Below, in pieces: positions 21,631 to 30,694 of a stretch of 64,000 nucleotides of DNA. Source of the stretch: Malaciobacter mytili LMG 24559 (lineage in GTDB: Bacteria > Campylobacterota > Campylobacteria > Campylobacterales > Arcobacteraceae). The position numbers and the translations under genes are program-made. The notes beneath the pieces are model-generated. The model did no database searches, had not been told where the DNA came from, and saw nothing but the letters and a program-made list of their open reading frames with translations. The DNA lies in the NCBI RefSeq assembly GCF_003346775.1, contig NZ_CP031219.1, positions 2,046,001-2,110,000 on the forward strand, read 5' to 3'. Within the stretch, counting starts at the first letter, position 1. Each line of letters starts with the position of its first letter.

Positions 21631-23177
21631 AGGTTAAACATCTCTTTAACCATTTTTTTATGTTCTTGTTTATATTTATTTGTTTTTTGCATTTTAAGTT
21701 TTTTTTCTAAATAATCATTTTCTAACTCTTCTAATTTTGAAAGTTCATTTCTTAAATATGTTAAATCTTTATCTTTTGGAACAATATATGGAGTTATAAT
21801 AACAACTAGATTTTTCTTTATATTTTTACTATTTTTATATTTAAAAAACTCTCCCAAAATTGGTAATAAAGAGAAAAAAGGAATACTTTCATCTATTTTT
21901 TCCTTTTTATTTTCTATTAATCCTCCTAAAATAACACTTTCTCCATTTGAAACTATTACTGTTGAAGTTATACTTTTTTTAGTAGTATCTGGTTGATTAT
22001 TTGTTATTGTATTTTTTACATTTTCTAAAATGGTATTTATTTTTAATCGTATTTTATTATCATTTGCAACTCTTGGTTTAACTTCTAGCTTTAATCCCAC
22101 ATCTTTTCTTTCATAGGAATAAGAAGTATTTCCTCCGGTTGTTGTTTGAGAAGAAGTTTTCAAAGAGATACTTTCACCTATATAAATAGAGCTTGTTTGA
22201 TTATTTAAACTTAAAATTGAAGGTTCTGAAACTATATCTAAAGCATAATTTTGATGCAATAATGATAAAGTTGCACCTAAAGCAAGTGAAGAGTTTAAAG
22301 TTGGAAGAGTTAAACCTATTTTTTTTATATCAAAAGGTATTGCTTCTATTTTATTTAAAGAAGCAACCAAAGAATAGATTCCTGCATTTGTTGTTTTTGC
22401 AGAAATTAGGTTATATCTTATCCCTACTTCATTTACTAAATTACTATTTAATTCAACAATTTTTGCTTTAAGATATACTTGGGGTTCATTTTTATCAAGT
22501 TTTTGTATTAACTCTTTTATTATTTTTAAAGAGGAGTCTTTCCCTGATAAAATAAAAGAGTTTGATTCAACTTCCATTGAAAAAAATATATTTTCTATAT
22601 GTTTTTCTTTTATAAATTTTTCTATAATACTATTTAAAATCTTTACTTCTATATTTTTTAAAGAGATAATTTCAGTAATATTTTTTTCTTCTTTTATATC
22701 AAGATTCTTAATATAAGAGCTAAACTCCTTAAGTTCATTTACTTCACCAAGGATTAATAAACTATTTGAAGAGTTAAATTTGGTTATTGTTAAATTTTTA
22801 TAAAATTTTTCTTGAATTTGTTTTATTTTTTTATAATAGTTATTAATATCTGAACTTTTTAAAACTAGGTATTTATATCCTATTTCATCTTTTTTCTTAT
22901 ATTTTTCAATATACAAAATTCCATTTTTATCAACTAAACTATAACCATTTGTTTTTAAAGTATATTTTAATAGCTCAAAAAGTTCTTCTTTTGTTAGTTC
23001 TTTATTTGAAATAAAATCAATTTCTCCTTCAATTTGACTATTTAATAAAATATTTTTATTTAATATCTTTGAGCAAATATAAATAAACTCTTTTAGTTGT
23101 AAATTTCTAAAGTTTACTTTTGAACTTGCATAAATAAAAGAAGTAAGAAAAATTAAAATAAATATAAACTTTCCCAT
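21627..23177 (-). CDS. GspD/PilQ-type secretin, 516 aa
   Basis: An outer-membrane channel of type II secretion or type IV pilus systems. The signal peptide is about 1-17, followed by an STN/N0 domain (to about 90), short N1-type repeats with KNIEVKILNSII, and the secretin domain from about 225 (VYLKAKIVELNSNLVNEVG). The conserved end is SVILGGLIENKKEK then PFFSLLPILGEFFKY and NLVVIITPYIVP. At 516 residues it is shorter than E. coli GspD and lacks an evident S-domain. No other secretion gene is adjacent. A ribosome site GGA lies nine bases before ATG 23177. Confidence 0.85.
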   Translation of the reverse strand: MGKFIFILIFLTSFIYASSKVNFRNLQLKEFIYICSKILNKNILLNSQIEGEIDFISNKELTKEELFELLKYTLKTNGYSLVDKNGILYIEKYKKKDEIGYKYLVLKSSDINNYYKKIKQIQEKFYKNLTITKFNSSNSLLILGEVNELKEFSSYIKNLDIKEEKNITEIISLKNIEVKILNSIIEKFIKEKHIENIFFSMEVESNSFILSGKDSSLKIIKELIQKLDKNEPQVYLKAKIVELNSNLVNEVGIRYNLISAKTTNAGIYSLVASLNKIEAIPFDIKKIGLTLPTLNSSLALGATLSLLHQNYALDIVSEPSILSLNNQTSSIYIGESISLKTSSQTTTGGNTSYSYERKDVGLKLEVKPRVANDNKIRLKINTILENVKNTITNNQPDTTKKSITSTVIVSNGESVILGGLIENKKEKIDESIPFFSLLPILGEFFKYKNSKNIKKNLVVIITPYIVPKDKDLTYLRNELSKLEELENDYLEKKLKMQKTNKYKQEHKKMVKEMFNL

Positions 23178-23232
23178 ATTTTATCCAAAATAGTAATATA
23201 TGAAATTATATTTACTTTAAACTTAAATAATA

Positions 23233-23811
23233 TTAATAATTATTTATTAATATATTTCTTGGTAATTGTTCTAGTAATTTTAAAAATTTTTCTTCTGTTG
23301 CTTCTAAAATTAGATTAATTGAAGTTGTAAACTCTTTATTTATTATTTCAATCTCATTTTGATTTAATAAATATTCCACTTTTGATAAATCACTATATTC
23401 ACAATTTATAAATTTTTTTAATAGTTTTTCATATGAAAATAAAATACTCTTTTCTATAACTTTATTAACTGCATCACTATATGCCCTAACTAAACCACCA
23501 GTTCCTAGTTTTATTCCACCAAAGTATCTTACAATTATTACTGCTGTATTTATTAATTCATGTCCAGCTAATACATTTAAAGAAGGTTTTCCACTTGTTC
23601 CTTTAGGTTCACCATCATCACTACTATTTTCTACTATTTGTTCAAAGTCATTTAAATATCTATAAGCATATACATGATGTCTTGCTTTTGGATGTTCTTC
23701 TTTTAATCTTTTCATTTCCTTATCAAAATCCTTATAAGGAAATAAGTATGCAATAAATTTTGACTTTTTTTCTTCAAAAGTTTCATTAAATTGTTCTTTT
23801 ACATATTTCAA
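23233..23811 (-). CDS. yigZ: YigZ/IMPACT family protein
   Basis: A cytoplasmic protein of the UPF0029/IMPACT family. The first 120 residues carry the family signature: KSKFIAYLFP, ARHHVYAYR, SSDDGEPKGTSGKPSLNVL and VIIVRYFGGIKLGTGGLVRAY. The C-terminal domain (about 130-192) resembles an EF-G domain V fold, as is usual. Members have been linked to translation control but the bacterial role is not settled. The start is TTG at 23811, which begins the KYVKEQFNETF segment; no nearby ATG gives a longer match. Confidence 0.9.
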   Translation of the reverse strand: MKYVKEQFNETFEEKKSKFIAYLFPYKDFDKEMKRLKEEHPKARHHVYAYRYLNDFEQIVENSSDDGEPKGTSGKPSLNVLAGHELINTAVIIVRYFGGIKLGTGGLVRAYSDAVNKVIEKSILFSYEKLLKKFINCEYSDLSKVEYLLNQNEIEIINKEFTTSINLILEATEEKFLKLLEQLPRNILINNY

Positions 23812-23906
23812 ACATAAACTCTTTTATCTTTATTAATCTTTATATATATTAAAACATTTTTTCTCTTATGAGGTAATAAATAACCATTTTTTGATAAAAT
23901 TTATAA

Positions 23907-23912
23907 TATAAT
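23907..23912 (+). promoter_or_regulatory. -10 box six bases before the tlyA ATG
   Basis: TATAAT is followed by CCGCCT and then ATG at 23919. Transcription would start at or within a base of the start codon, which implies a leaderless mRNA. There is no Shine-Dalgarno sequence. Confidence 0.6.
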
Positions 23913-23918
23913 CCGCCT

Positions 23919-24626
23919 ATGAGATTAGATCTATACCTTACACAAAATTATGATATTCAAAGCAGGAATAAAGCTTGTGAATTAATTAAAGCCAATAAGA
24001 TTCAAATTAATGGCAAAATTATTTGTAAACCTTCATACCTTGTACAACAAGATGACTTAATAGATATTTTAGAAGATGATTTTTATGTAAGTCGAGCAGC
24101 TTATAAACTAAAATATTTTTTAGAAGAATTATCTTTAGAGTTAATAAATAAGCAAGCATTAGATATTGGAAGTAGTACGGGTGGATTTACACAAATTCTT
24201 TTGCAAAACAATGTGAAAAGTGTAACTTGCGTTGATGTTGGTTCTAATCAATTACATGAAAAAATAAAAAATGATAATAGAATAAATTTTTATGAAAATA
24301 CTGATATAAGAAATTTTAGAGTTCAAGAAGCCTTTGATATTGTAACTTGCGATGTCTCTTTTATCTCAATATTAAATATTTTAAATGATATAGATACTTT
24401 GGCAAGAAAAGATATTATTATTCTTTTTAAACCTCAATTTGAAGTTGGTAAAGAAGTAAAAAGAGATAAAAAAGGTGTAGTAAAAGATACTAAAGCAATA
24501 GCACTAGCTAGGGAAAATTTTTTAGCCTTTACGAAAAAATTAAATTGGAATTTAAATTATAGTTCTTATAGTAAACTACAAGGAAAAGATGGAAATGAAG
24601 AAGAATTATTCTACTTTAGTAAATAA
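23919..24626 (+). CDS. tlyA: TlyA-family rRNA 2'-O-methyltransferase
   Basis: Methylates ribose hydroxyls in 16S and/or 23S rRNA using S-adenosylmethionine; this modification confers capreomycin sensitivity in characterised members. The S4 RNA-binding domain covers about 1-60 (RLDLYLTQNYDIQSRNKACE). The Rossmann methyltransferase domain has ALDIGSSTGGFTQILLQ (about 85-101), then VTCDVSFISI and ILFKPQFEVG. The catalytic Lys/Asp/Lys set appears to be present. A TATAAT lies six bases before the ATG with no ribosome binding site. The ribF start lies inside its 3' end (38-bp overlap). Confidence 0.94.
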   Translation: MRLDLYLTQNYDIQSRNKACELIKANKIQINGKIICKPSYLVQQDDLIDILEDDFYVSRAAYKLKYFLEELSLELINKQALDIGSSTGGFTQILLQNNVKSVTCVDVGSNQLHEKIKNDNRINFYENTDIRNFRVQEAFDIVTCDVSFISILNILNDIDTLARKDIIILFKPQFEVGKEVKRDKKGVVKDTKAIALARENFLAFTKKLNWNLNYSSYSKLQGKDGNEEELFYFSK

Positions 24627-25440
24627 AAAAGAGATTACTTCCATTGCAATAGGTGGATTTGATGGAATGCATATAGCACATCAAAAACTATTTGAAAAAC
24701 TTGATAAAAATGGTGCTGTTGTTGCTATTGAATCAGGATATACAAATATTACACCAAAAAGTTTTAGACAAGAATATACTAATTTTCCAGTTTATTACTA
24801 CATATTGGAAAATATTAGACATTTAGATGGAGAAAGTTTTGTTAAACTTTTAAAAGAAGAATTTCCAAATCTAAAAAAAATAGTTGTTGGATTTGATTTT
24901 TATTTTGGAAAAAATAGAAAATATAGTGCTCAAAATCTTCTTGGACTTTTTAAAGGTGAAGTGGTAATAATAGATGAGATTTGTAATAATAATGTGGCCA
25001 TTCATTCAAGATACATTAGAGAATTTATAAAAGAAGGAAATATAAAAAAAGCAAATTGCTTTTTAGGTAGAGAGTATAAAATAGCAGGCGCACAAGTAAA
25101 AGGACAAGGTTTAGGTAAAACTGATTTTGTTCCTACAATAAATCTAATTGTTGAAGATTTTCTTTTACCAAATGAAGGTGTTTATATTACAAAAACTATT
25201 TTAAAAGATGAAGAATTTAATTCTATTACTTTTTTAGGGCATAGAGTAACAACAGACGGAAGTTATGCTATTGAAACTCATATTTTAAATAAAAATATTG
25301 AAGATTTTAAAGGAAAAGTTGAAATTAAATTTATAGATAAATTAAGGGAAAATAAAAAATTTAATAGTTTTGAAGAGTTGAAAAATCAAATCAATAAAGA
25401 TATAGCGCAAGCTGAAAACTATTTTAATACAAATAAATAG
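24589..25440 (+). CDS. ribF: Bifunctional riboflavin kinase / FAD synthetase
   Basis: Converts riboflavin to FMN and then FAD. The N-terminal nucleotidyltransferase domain has AIGGFDGMHIAHQKLF (about 20-35) and VVGFDFYFGKNRKYS (about 100-114). The C-terminal kinase domain (from about 165) has AGAQVKGQGLGKTDFVPTINL and NEGVYI. The 283 residues are slightly below the usual 300. The start at 24589 is supported by AAGGAAAAG just upstream although it lies within tlyA. Together with ribH in this window it covers two steps of flavin synthesis. The gene ends 10 bp before an IS256 remnant. Confidence 0.93.
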   Translation: MEMKKNYSTLVNKKEITSIAIGGFDGMHIAHQKLFEKLDKNGAVVAIESGYTNITPKSFRQEYTNFPVYYYILENIRHLDGESFVKLLKEEFPNLKKIVVGFDFYFGKNRKYSAQNLLGLFKGEVVIIDEICNNNVAIHSRYIREFIKEGNIKKANCFLGREYKIAGAQVKGQGLGKTDFVPTINLIVEDFLLPNEGVYITKTILKDEEFNSITFLGHRVTTDGSYAIETHILNKNIEDFKGKVEIKFIDKLRENKKFNSFEELKNQINKDIAQAENYFNTNK

Positions 25441-25450
25441 TACAAACTCT

Positions 25451-25742
25451 ACTTTTTTTAAATATCCTAAAACTATTCAGACTTTAATTTATACAACGAA
25501 TCCAATCGAATCATTAAATTCAAATATTAAAAGGAAGACAAAGTCTAAAGGTTCATTTCCAACAGTTGATTCAGCATTTAAACTATTATACTTAGCAACA
25601 CAGGAGGTTCAAGAGAAATGGAAAAATTCTAGGATTAGAAATTGGAGTGAGGTTTATCCTCAACTTAGCATATTTTTCAGTGAAATTATGGAAAAATATA
25701 CTAAGTAAGAAAATAGGTTTACACAGTTTATTTTACAGGCTC
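25451..25742 (+). mobile_element. IS256-family remnant: transposase C-terminus and right end
   Basis: Frame 25451-25708 encodes the C-terminal 85 residues of a mutator-type transposase: TFFKYPKTIQTLIYTTNPIE, SLNSNIKRKTKSKGSFPT, then LLYLATQEVQ and a stop TAA. It has no start codon and nothing of the catalytic DDE region, so it is a dead fragment. The following bases, read on the minus strand from 25742, give GAGCCTGTAAAATAAACTG then TGTAAACC, which looks like the terminal inverted repeat of this family. The left end is gone. The right end touches the stop codon of the chemoreceptor gene. Confidence 0.85.
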
Positions 25743-28149
25743 AAAAGCTCTCCCATTCATCATCATTTTGCTTTGAAGAAATTACCTTAGGTTTTATTTC
25801 TTTTTTTTCTTCAAGTTTTTTAACTTTTTTATTAACTTCATAATTTACTTGAAAAGATTTTGAAGAACTTTTTTTCTCTTCAACTACAATATCATCTTTT
25901 CCAATAAAATCACTTTTGTTTGCTTCTTCAACTAACTCTTTTGCAATAAAATAAGTTTCTCTTGAAATTTCATTAGTCTTATCAGCAATAGTTGCATTTT
26001 CTTGAGTAAATTTATCTAGTTGATTTACTGCATCTGCTATTTGTGTCATCCCTATTGTTTGCTCTTTTGCTGCATTTGTTACATCATCTATTAAACTATT
26101 TGTTTGATTTATTTTCTCTTCTAATTGTGAAAACCCTTCTATCATTGAGGTACTTATTGATTTCCCTTCATCTGCTTTTACTGTTGCATTCTCTACTAAA
26201 TCTTTTATCTCTTTTGCTGCTTCTGCACTTCTACTTGCTAGGTTTCTTACCTCTTGTGCTACTACTGCAAATCCTCTTCCTGCCTCTCCTGCTGTTGCTG
26301 CTTCTACTGCTGCATTTAAACTTAAGATATTTGTTTGAAATGCTATTTGATCTATTACTGTTATGGCTTCATTTATTGCATTTACTTGTTCATTTATCTC
26401 ATCCATTGAGCTTACTGTTTTTGTTGCTAACTCTTTTCCTTTTAATGCTGAGTTTTTTGTATCTGATGAAATTCTTAGCATCTCTTGTGCTTTTTCATTT
26501 GTATTTTTTATATTACTTGTTATCTCTTCTATACTTGCTGCTGTCTCTTCTAATGATGCTGCTTGACTTGTGGCATTTTTACTTATTGTCTCTACATTTT
26601 GTGATAACTCTTTTGAACTATTTTCTAATTTTAATCCACCAAGCTTATTATCTTTTAACATCTCTGTAATCATTTCATTTAAAGAACTTATCTCTTTACC
26701 TATTGTTCCACTATTCTCATCAAGTTTATTTATAAAATTTGCTTTTGAATATTCTAATAAAACAGCTTGTAATTTATTAATATCTTTTCCTACAAAATTT
26801 TGTAAAGTATCAAGCATTTGATTAATTAAAACCTTTAACTCATTTAAAGATGCTGTATTTGATGAATTTTCAATTCTTTTTATAAAAAAACCTTTATTAA
26901 CTTCATTTACTACATTTTTTACATTTTCAATAAGAAGATTTTCTTTATTAATATTTTCTTGAATTGCTTCAACATTTTTATTAATTTGTAAAGCCATTTG
27001 ACCAAACTCATCTAAACTATTTATTTTTATACTAGTTGTTTGATTTGTTTGTTTATTTAAATATTTAAAAAAATCATCTAAACCATTTTTTATTAAATCT
27101 AAATTTCTATTTAAAACTCTTATACTTACTAAAACTACAAGAATAAGAACTAATAAAACTACAATACCAGAAATAATAGAAAAGTTTTTAATAAATTTTG
27201 CATTAACTAAAAACTCTTCTTCAGGTGCACTTACTATAAAAGACCAATATTTACCACTATTTCCAAATTCAAAAGCAGATGAATGAAAAAAAGAATCTTT
27301 ACCTGTTTTTAGATTTTGTGCATAAAAATCATAATTTTCACCTTTTGATGTTTTTTCTAAAACAGCTAACACATCTTTATTTGTAGAAATATCTTTTAAG
27401 TTTTTACCTAAATTTTTATCTATTGGATGAGTAATAACACTTCCATAAGAATCAACTAGTATTCCATATCCTGTTTCAAATAGCTTTATTTCATTTACTT
27501 TTTTATTAAAAGAATCCAATGAAAAATCAACTCCAACAGCTCCAAGAAACTTTCCATCTTTAAAAACAGGAGCTGAAATAGTAGCCATTAAAACATCTTT
27601 TCCATTAACAGGATATTTATAAGGTTTTGTAATAGTTATAGTTTTTTGTTCATAAGGTAGAGCAATCCATTCTGAAGTTATATCAAATTCAGATCCTGGC
27701 TGAATTACAAAGTCATTATTACTTCCTCTTGTAACATAAGGCTGAAAAGCACCAGATTTTGTATAATAATTTGGATTTTTTTCATCTATTCCTACTTCAT
27801 AAAATTTGCTGTTATCTTCAAAAGCAAACCATATTCCAAGAATAAAAGGATTGTGAGTTAATACCGATTTGAAATAACTAATTGTTCCATCTTTAGAAAT
27901 TTTTTCATTGTGTTCTAAAGCACTTGTGTATTTACTTGAAAGGGAAGTAGTGACTGTAATTGCTTTTTCTAAAGTATTATTTATTTCATGTGCATTTTTA
28001 CTTGCTAATTCTCTTATATAGGCTTTTGCATCACTTTCAGAGTTTGTATATGAATATGATGAAACTAAAAAAATCATTATTCCTAATGATATTAGAGTTA
28101 CTGAAATTAAACTTAAAAGTAATTTCTTTCCAAAACTTAGACTTTTCAT
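25741..28149 (-). CDS. Methyl-accepting chemotaxis protein with dCache sensor, 802 aa
   Basis: A transmembrane chemoreceptor. TM1 is about 9-30, the periplasmic double Cache domain about 35-320 (GIWFAFEDNSKFYE, PVFKDGKFLGAVGVDFS, FETGYGILVDSYG), TM2 about 325-348, a HAMP-like region follows, and the signalling hairpin tip contains VVAQEVRNLASRSAEAAKE. The C-terminus is EWESF after a flexible linker, which fits the aromatic-x-x-aromatic pentapeptide (NWETF in E. coli) that tethers CheR/CheB. AAAGGTGAGAAA precedes the ATG. The ligand is unknown; many dCache receptors sense amino acids or carboxylates. The stop codon lies at the edge of the IS256 remnant. Confidence 0.93.
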   Translation of the reverse strand: MKSLSFGKKLLLSLISVTLISLGIMIFLVSSYSYTNSESDAKAYIRELASKNAHEINNTLEKAITVTTSLSSKYTSALEHNEKISKDGTISYFKSVLTHNPFILGIWFAFEDNSKFYEVGIDEKNPNYYTKSGAFQPYVTRGSNNDFVIQPGSEFDITSEWIALPYEQKTITITKPYKYPVNGKDVLMATISAPVFKDGKFLGAVGVDFSLDSFNKKVNEIKLFETGYGILVDSYGSVITHPIDKNLGKNLKDISTNKDVLAVLEKTSKGENYDFYAQNLKTGKDSFFHSSAFEFGNSGKYWSFIVSAPEEEFLVNAKFIKNFSIISGIVVLLVLILVVLVSIRVLNRNLDLIKNGLDDFFKYLNKQTNQTTSIKINSLDEFGQMALQINKNVEAIQENINKENLLIENVKNVVNEVNKGFFIKRIENSSNTASLNELKVLINQMLDTLQNFVGKDINKLQAVLLEYSKANFINKLDENSGTIGKEISSLNEMITEMLKDNKLGGLKLENSSKELSQNVETISKNATSQAASLEETAASIEEITSNIKNTNEKAQEMLRISSDTKNSALKGKELATKTVSSMDEINEQVNAINEAITVIDQIAFQTNILSLNAAVEAATAGEAGRGFAVVAQEVRNLASRSAEAAKEIKDLVENATVKADEGKSISTSMIEGFSQLEEKINQTNSLIDDVTNAAKEQTIGMTQIADAVNQLDKFTQENATIADKTNEISRETYFIAKELVEEANKSDFIGKDDIVVEEKKSSSKSFQVNYEVNKKVKKLEEKKEIKPKVISSKQNDDEWESF

Positions 28150-28280
28150 TTTCTCACCTTTGTGTCATAATAAAAAATTATATTCCTATTATTCTAAATT
28201 TAAAATAAATTTAAACACTTTTGACACTATTTTTTTTATTCTTTAATTATTTGATAAATTGTTATTAATAATCATTTTGA

Positions 28281-28286
28281 TAAAAT
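28281..28286 (+). promoter_or_regulatory. -10 box six bases before the cmoA ATG
   Basis: TAAAAT, preceded by TTTTGA, is followed by ATTGTT and ATG at 28293. There is no ribosome binding site. This is the same geometry as tlyA, birA and dnaG. Confidence 0.5.
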
Positions 28287-28292
28287 ATTGTT

Positions 28293-29000
28293 ATGGTAGA
28301 TAAAATATTTGAAAAATCAATAAAAAAACAGTTTGAATTTGATGAAGATGTAGCATCAGTATTTGATGATATGTTAAATAGGTCTGTACCTTATTATAAA
28401 CAAACACAAGAGCTTACAATCAAATTTGCTTTAAACTATTTAAATAAAAATGATGTGGTTTATGATTTAGGTTGCTCAACGGCTTCAACACTTATAGAGT
28501 TAGGAAAACATTCAAAATATGATTTAAAACTTATAGGTATTGATAACTCAAGTGCTATGTTAGCTCGTGCTTCTAAAAAATGCAAAGCCTTTGGGATTGA
28601 TATAGAACTAAGAAATGATGACTTATTAAATACATCTTATGAAAATGCTAAACTTATTATTTCAAACTATACTCTTCAATTTATTAGACCTCTTCAAAGA
28701 GAAAAATTAATACAAAAAATATATAATTCACTAGATAAAGATGGTATTTTTATTTTTAGTGAAAAGGTTATTTCATCAAATAAAACTTTAAATAAACAGT
28801 GTATTGATATATATTATGACTTTAAAAAACAACAAGGTTATAGTGAATATGAAATTTCACAAAAAAGAGAAGCCTTAGAAAATGTTTTAATACCATATAC
28901 TGAAGAAGAAAATAAAAAGATGATTCTAGATGCAGGATTTTCTCATTGTGAAACAATTTTCAAATGGGTAAACTTTGCAACTTTTATTGCTATTAAATAA
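28293..29000 (+). CDS. cmoA: Carboxy-S-adenosyl-L-methionine synthase
   Basis: Makes carboxy-SAM from SAM and prephenate, which CmoB uses for the wobble base cmo5U34 of tRNAs. The 235 residues have [20 protein letters not shown] near the N-terminus (family signature), motif [17 protein letters not shown] (about 50-65), [10 protein letters not shown], and later SNYTLQFI. No cmoB is in the window. The gene is divergent from the chemoreceptor and is followed by bcp after 15 bp. Confidence 0.94.
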   Translation: MVDKIFEKSIKKQFEFDEDVASVFDDMLNRSVPYYKQTQELTIKFALNYLNKNDVVYDLGCSTASTLIELGKHSKYDLKLIGIDNSSAMLARASKKCKAFGIDIELRNDDLLNTSYENAKLIISNYTLQFIRPLQREKLIQKIYNSLDKDGIFIFSEKVISSNKTLNKQCIDIYYDFKKQQGYSEYEISQKREALENVLIPYTEEENKKMILDAGFSHCETIFKWVNFATFIAIK

Positions 29001-29015
29001 TTTAAAAGGATTACA

Positions 29016-29486
29016 ATGTTAGAAATAGGAACAAAAGCCCCAAGTTTTTGTGCAAAAAATCAAGATGATGTTGAAATTTGTTTAAGAGATTTAGCGGGGA
29101 AATGGATAGTTTTATACTTTTATCCAAAAGATTTAACTCCTGGTTGTACAACACAAGCTTGTGACTTTAGTGCAAGTGAGCCTGAATTTGATGAACTTGA
29201 TGCAGTTATTTTGGGAGTTAGTCCAGATGATACACAAAAACATAGAAGATTTATAGAAAAAAAAGAACTTACAATTACACTTTTATCTGATAGTGATAAA
29301 AAAATGTGTGAAGATTATAAAGTTTGGCAACTAAAAAAATTTATGGGTAAAGAGTATATGGGAGTAGTAAGATCAACTTTTATTATTAACCCTGATGGTG
29401 AAATTGCAGCTTTATGGACAAATGTAAAAGTAAAAGGTCATATAGAGGCAGTAAAAGAAAAATTAAAAGAGTTACAATCAAAATAA
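29016..29486 (+). CDS. bcp: Thiol peroxidase of the Bcp/PrxQ family
   Basis: Reduces hydroperoxides using thioredoxin. The thioredoxin fold contains LTPGCTTQACDFSA with the peroxidatic Cys and a second Cys five residues later, as in E. coli Bcp, followed by VILGVSPDDTQKHRRF and a C-terminal RSTFIINPDGEI. Length 156 matches the family. AAAGGATTACA precedes the ATG. It lies in a plus-strand run from cmoA to yihY with gaps of 0-15 bp. Confidence 0.95.
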   Translation: MLEIGTKAPSFCAKNQDDVEICLRDLAGKWIVLYFYPKDLTPGCTTQACDFSASEPEFDELDAVILGVSPDDTQKHRRFIEKKELTITLLSDSDKKMCEDYKVWQLKKFMGKEYMGVVRSTFIINPDGEIAALWTNVKVKGHIEAVKEKLKELQSK

Positions 29487-29497
29487 GGAATTAAATA

Positions 29498-30694
29498 ATG
29501 AAAAGGGTTTCTACTAAAATATTATTAGCAACTACAACTATTTTTTTATCAGCAAATTTAAGTGCAAAAACTACAATTTGTTATAAAAATGAATGGACAA
29601 AACCATCAACAATTGGAAAGATGAAACTTGAGGGTGGAGAGTGTAATTCAGAATTTTCTATTCAAGAGATGAAAGAAAAAGGTTGGAATTTAAAAGATAT
29701 TAAAATTACAAGTGGAGAAAAAGGACTAAATTATCAGTATGTTTTAACAACAGATGAAATTATTAAAATTGATAATAAAAAAATTGTTAAAGATATTGAA
29801 AATACAAAAACAGCTGCAACTACTACTGTTGCACAAAATCTTCAAAATACTAAAGATACAAAAAAAGTTGAAAATACTAAAATTGTAAAAAAATATATTG
29901 AAACTCCATATGTACAAACTGCTTTTTCTTTTGAAGAGATTTATGCAAAATTAGAAAATGTTCAAAAAAATGAAGCAATTATTAACAAACCTAATTTAAG
30001 AATTGGTCAAAGTGGTATTGTTGTACAAAGATATGAAAATGGGAAAAAAATTATTGTATCAAATGCCTATGTTACAAGCTCAAATGGTACTTACTCAAAA
30101 GTTAAACTAATCCCATTTACTGACTTAAAACAAGAAGCAATTCCAACTTCAAATGCAGTTGCAAAAGATGGTGATATTCTTATTTTAAACTATATGTATA
30201 ATAAATCATTATTAATTACACCATCACAAGATGCTTTCCAAGTAGCAAGAGCTAAATTTGGAAAAAATACTTTTTTACATTCTGATATTTTTGCTGCAAA
30301 ATTAAAAACAATTAGAGAACCTCTTCCATCAAAAGGAACAATTCAACAATTTGCAATTGATCAAAATTTAGGAACAATTTTCTTTATTATTGAAAATAAA
30401 GCTTATGTAGTTGATGCTAAAACTTTTGCTATATTAGATACTTATACATTAGCTTATAACTATTTAGATACAGAAAAGATGCCATTTTATACAAGAGTTG
30501 AAGATATTGAAAAAGCCCCATTTGATTTAATTTGGAAAAGTGTTAAAGAGTTATCATTCTTAAAAGATTTATTTGGTGATGATGAAAGAAGTGAAGAAGA
30601 AATTCTTTTAGAAGGTGAAATGAAACAAGATGATATTGTTACAAAAAACAATATTTATAATGAATATTATAAATCTATATTAGGATTAAATTAA
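29498..30694 (+). CDS. Exported protein resembling PgbA (plasminogen-binding N-domain family), 398 aa
   Basis: A secreted or periplasmic protein: signal peptide about 1-23 (ending NLSAKTT). Residues 24-75 include two Cys (TTICYKNEW and GGECNSEF). A low-complexity Thr/Lys linker (about 105-135) leads to the domain at about 145-330 (RIGQSGIVVQRYENGKKII, DGDILILNYMYNKSLLITP, FLHSDIFAAKL). The last resembles the N-terminal domain of Helicobacter PgbA, which was reported to bind plasminogen. In a probably free-living bacterium that name likely misdescribes the native role. The match is from memory. It ends in TAATG with the next start. Confidence 0.6.
   Translation: MKRVSTKILLATTTIFLSANLSAKTTICYKNEWTKPSTIGKMKLEGGECNSEFSIQEMKEKGWNLKDIKITSGEKGLNYQYVLTTDEIIKIDNKKIVKDIENTKTAATTTVAQNLQNTKDTKKVENTKIVKKYIETPYVQTAFSFEEIYAKLENVQKNEAIINKPNLRIGQSGIVVQRYENGKKIIVSNAYVTSSNGTYSKVKLIPFTDLKQEAIPTSNAVAKDGDILILNYMYNKSLLITPSQDAFQVARAKFGKNTFLHSDIFAAKLKTIREPLPSKGTIQQFAIDQNLGTIFFIIENKAYVVDAKTFAILDTYTLAYNYLDTEKMPFYTRVEDIEKAPFDLIWKSVKELSFLKDLFGDDERSEEEILLEGEMKQDDIVTKNNIYNEYYKSILGLN

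Noticed and set aside
26043-26669. 208-codon Leu-rich ORF on the plus strand inside the chemoreceptor gene
   Set aside because: It is antisense to the conserved signalling domain; its composition is only the complement of Glu/Lys/Asn-rich helical coding.
28261-28279. Possible Fur box before cmoA
   Set aside because: It matches the 19-bp consensus at about 14 positions, but chance matches are common in DNA this AT-rich and cmoA has no iron link.
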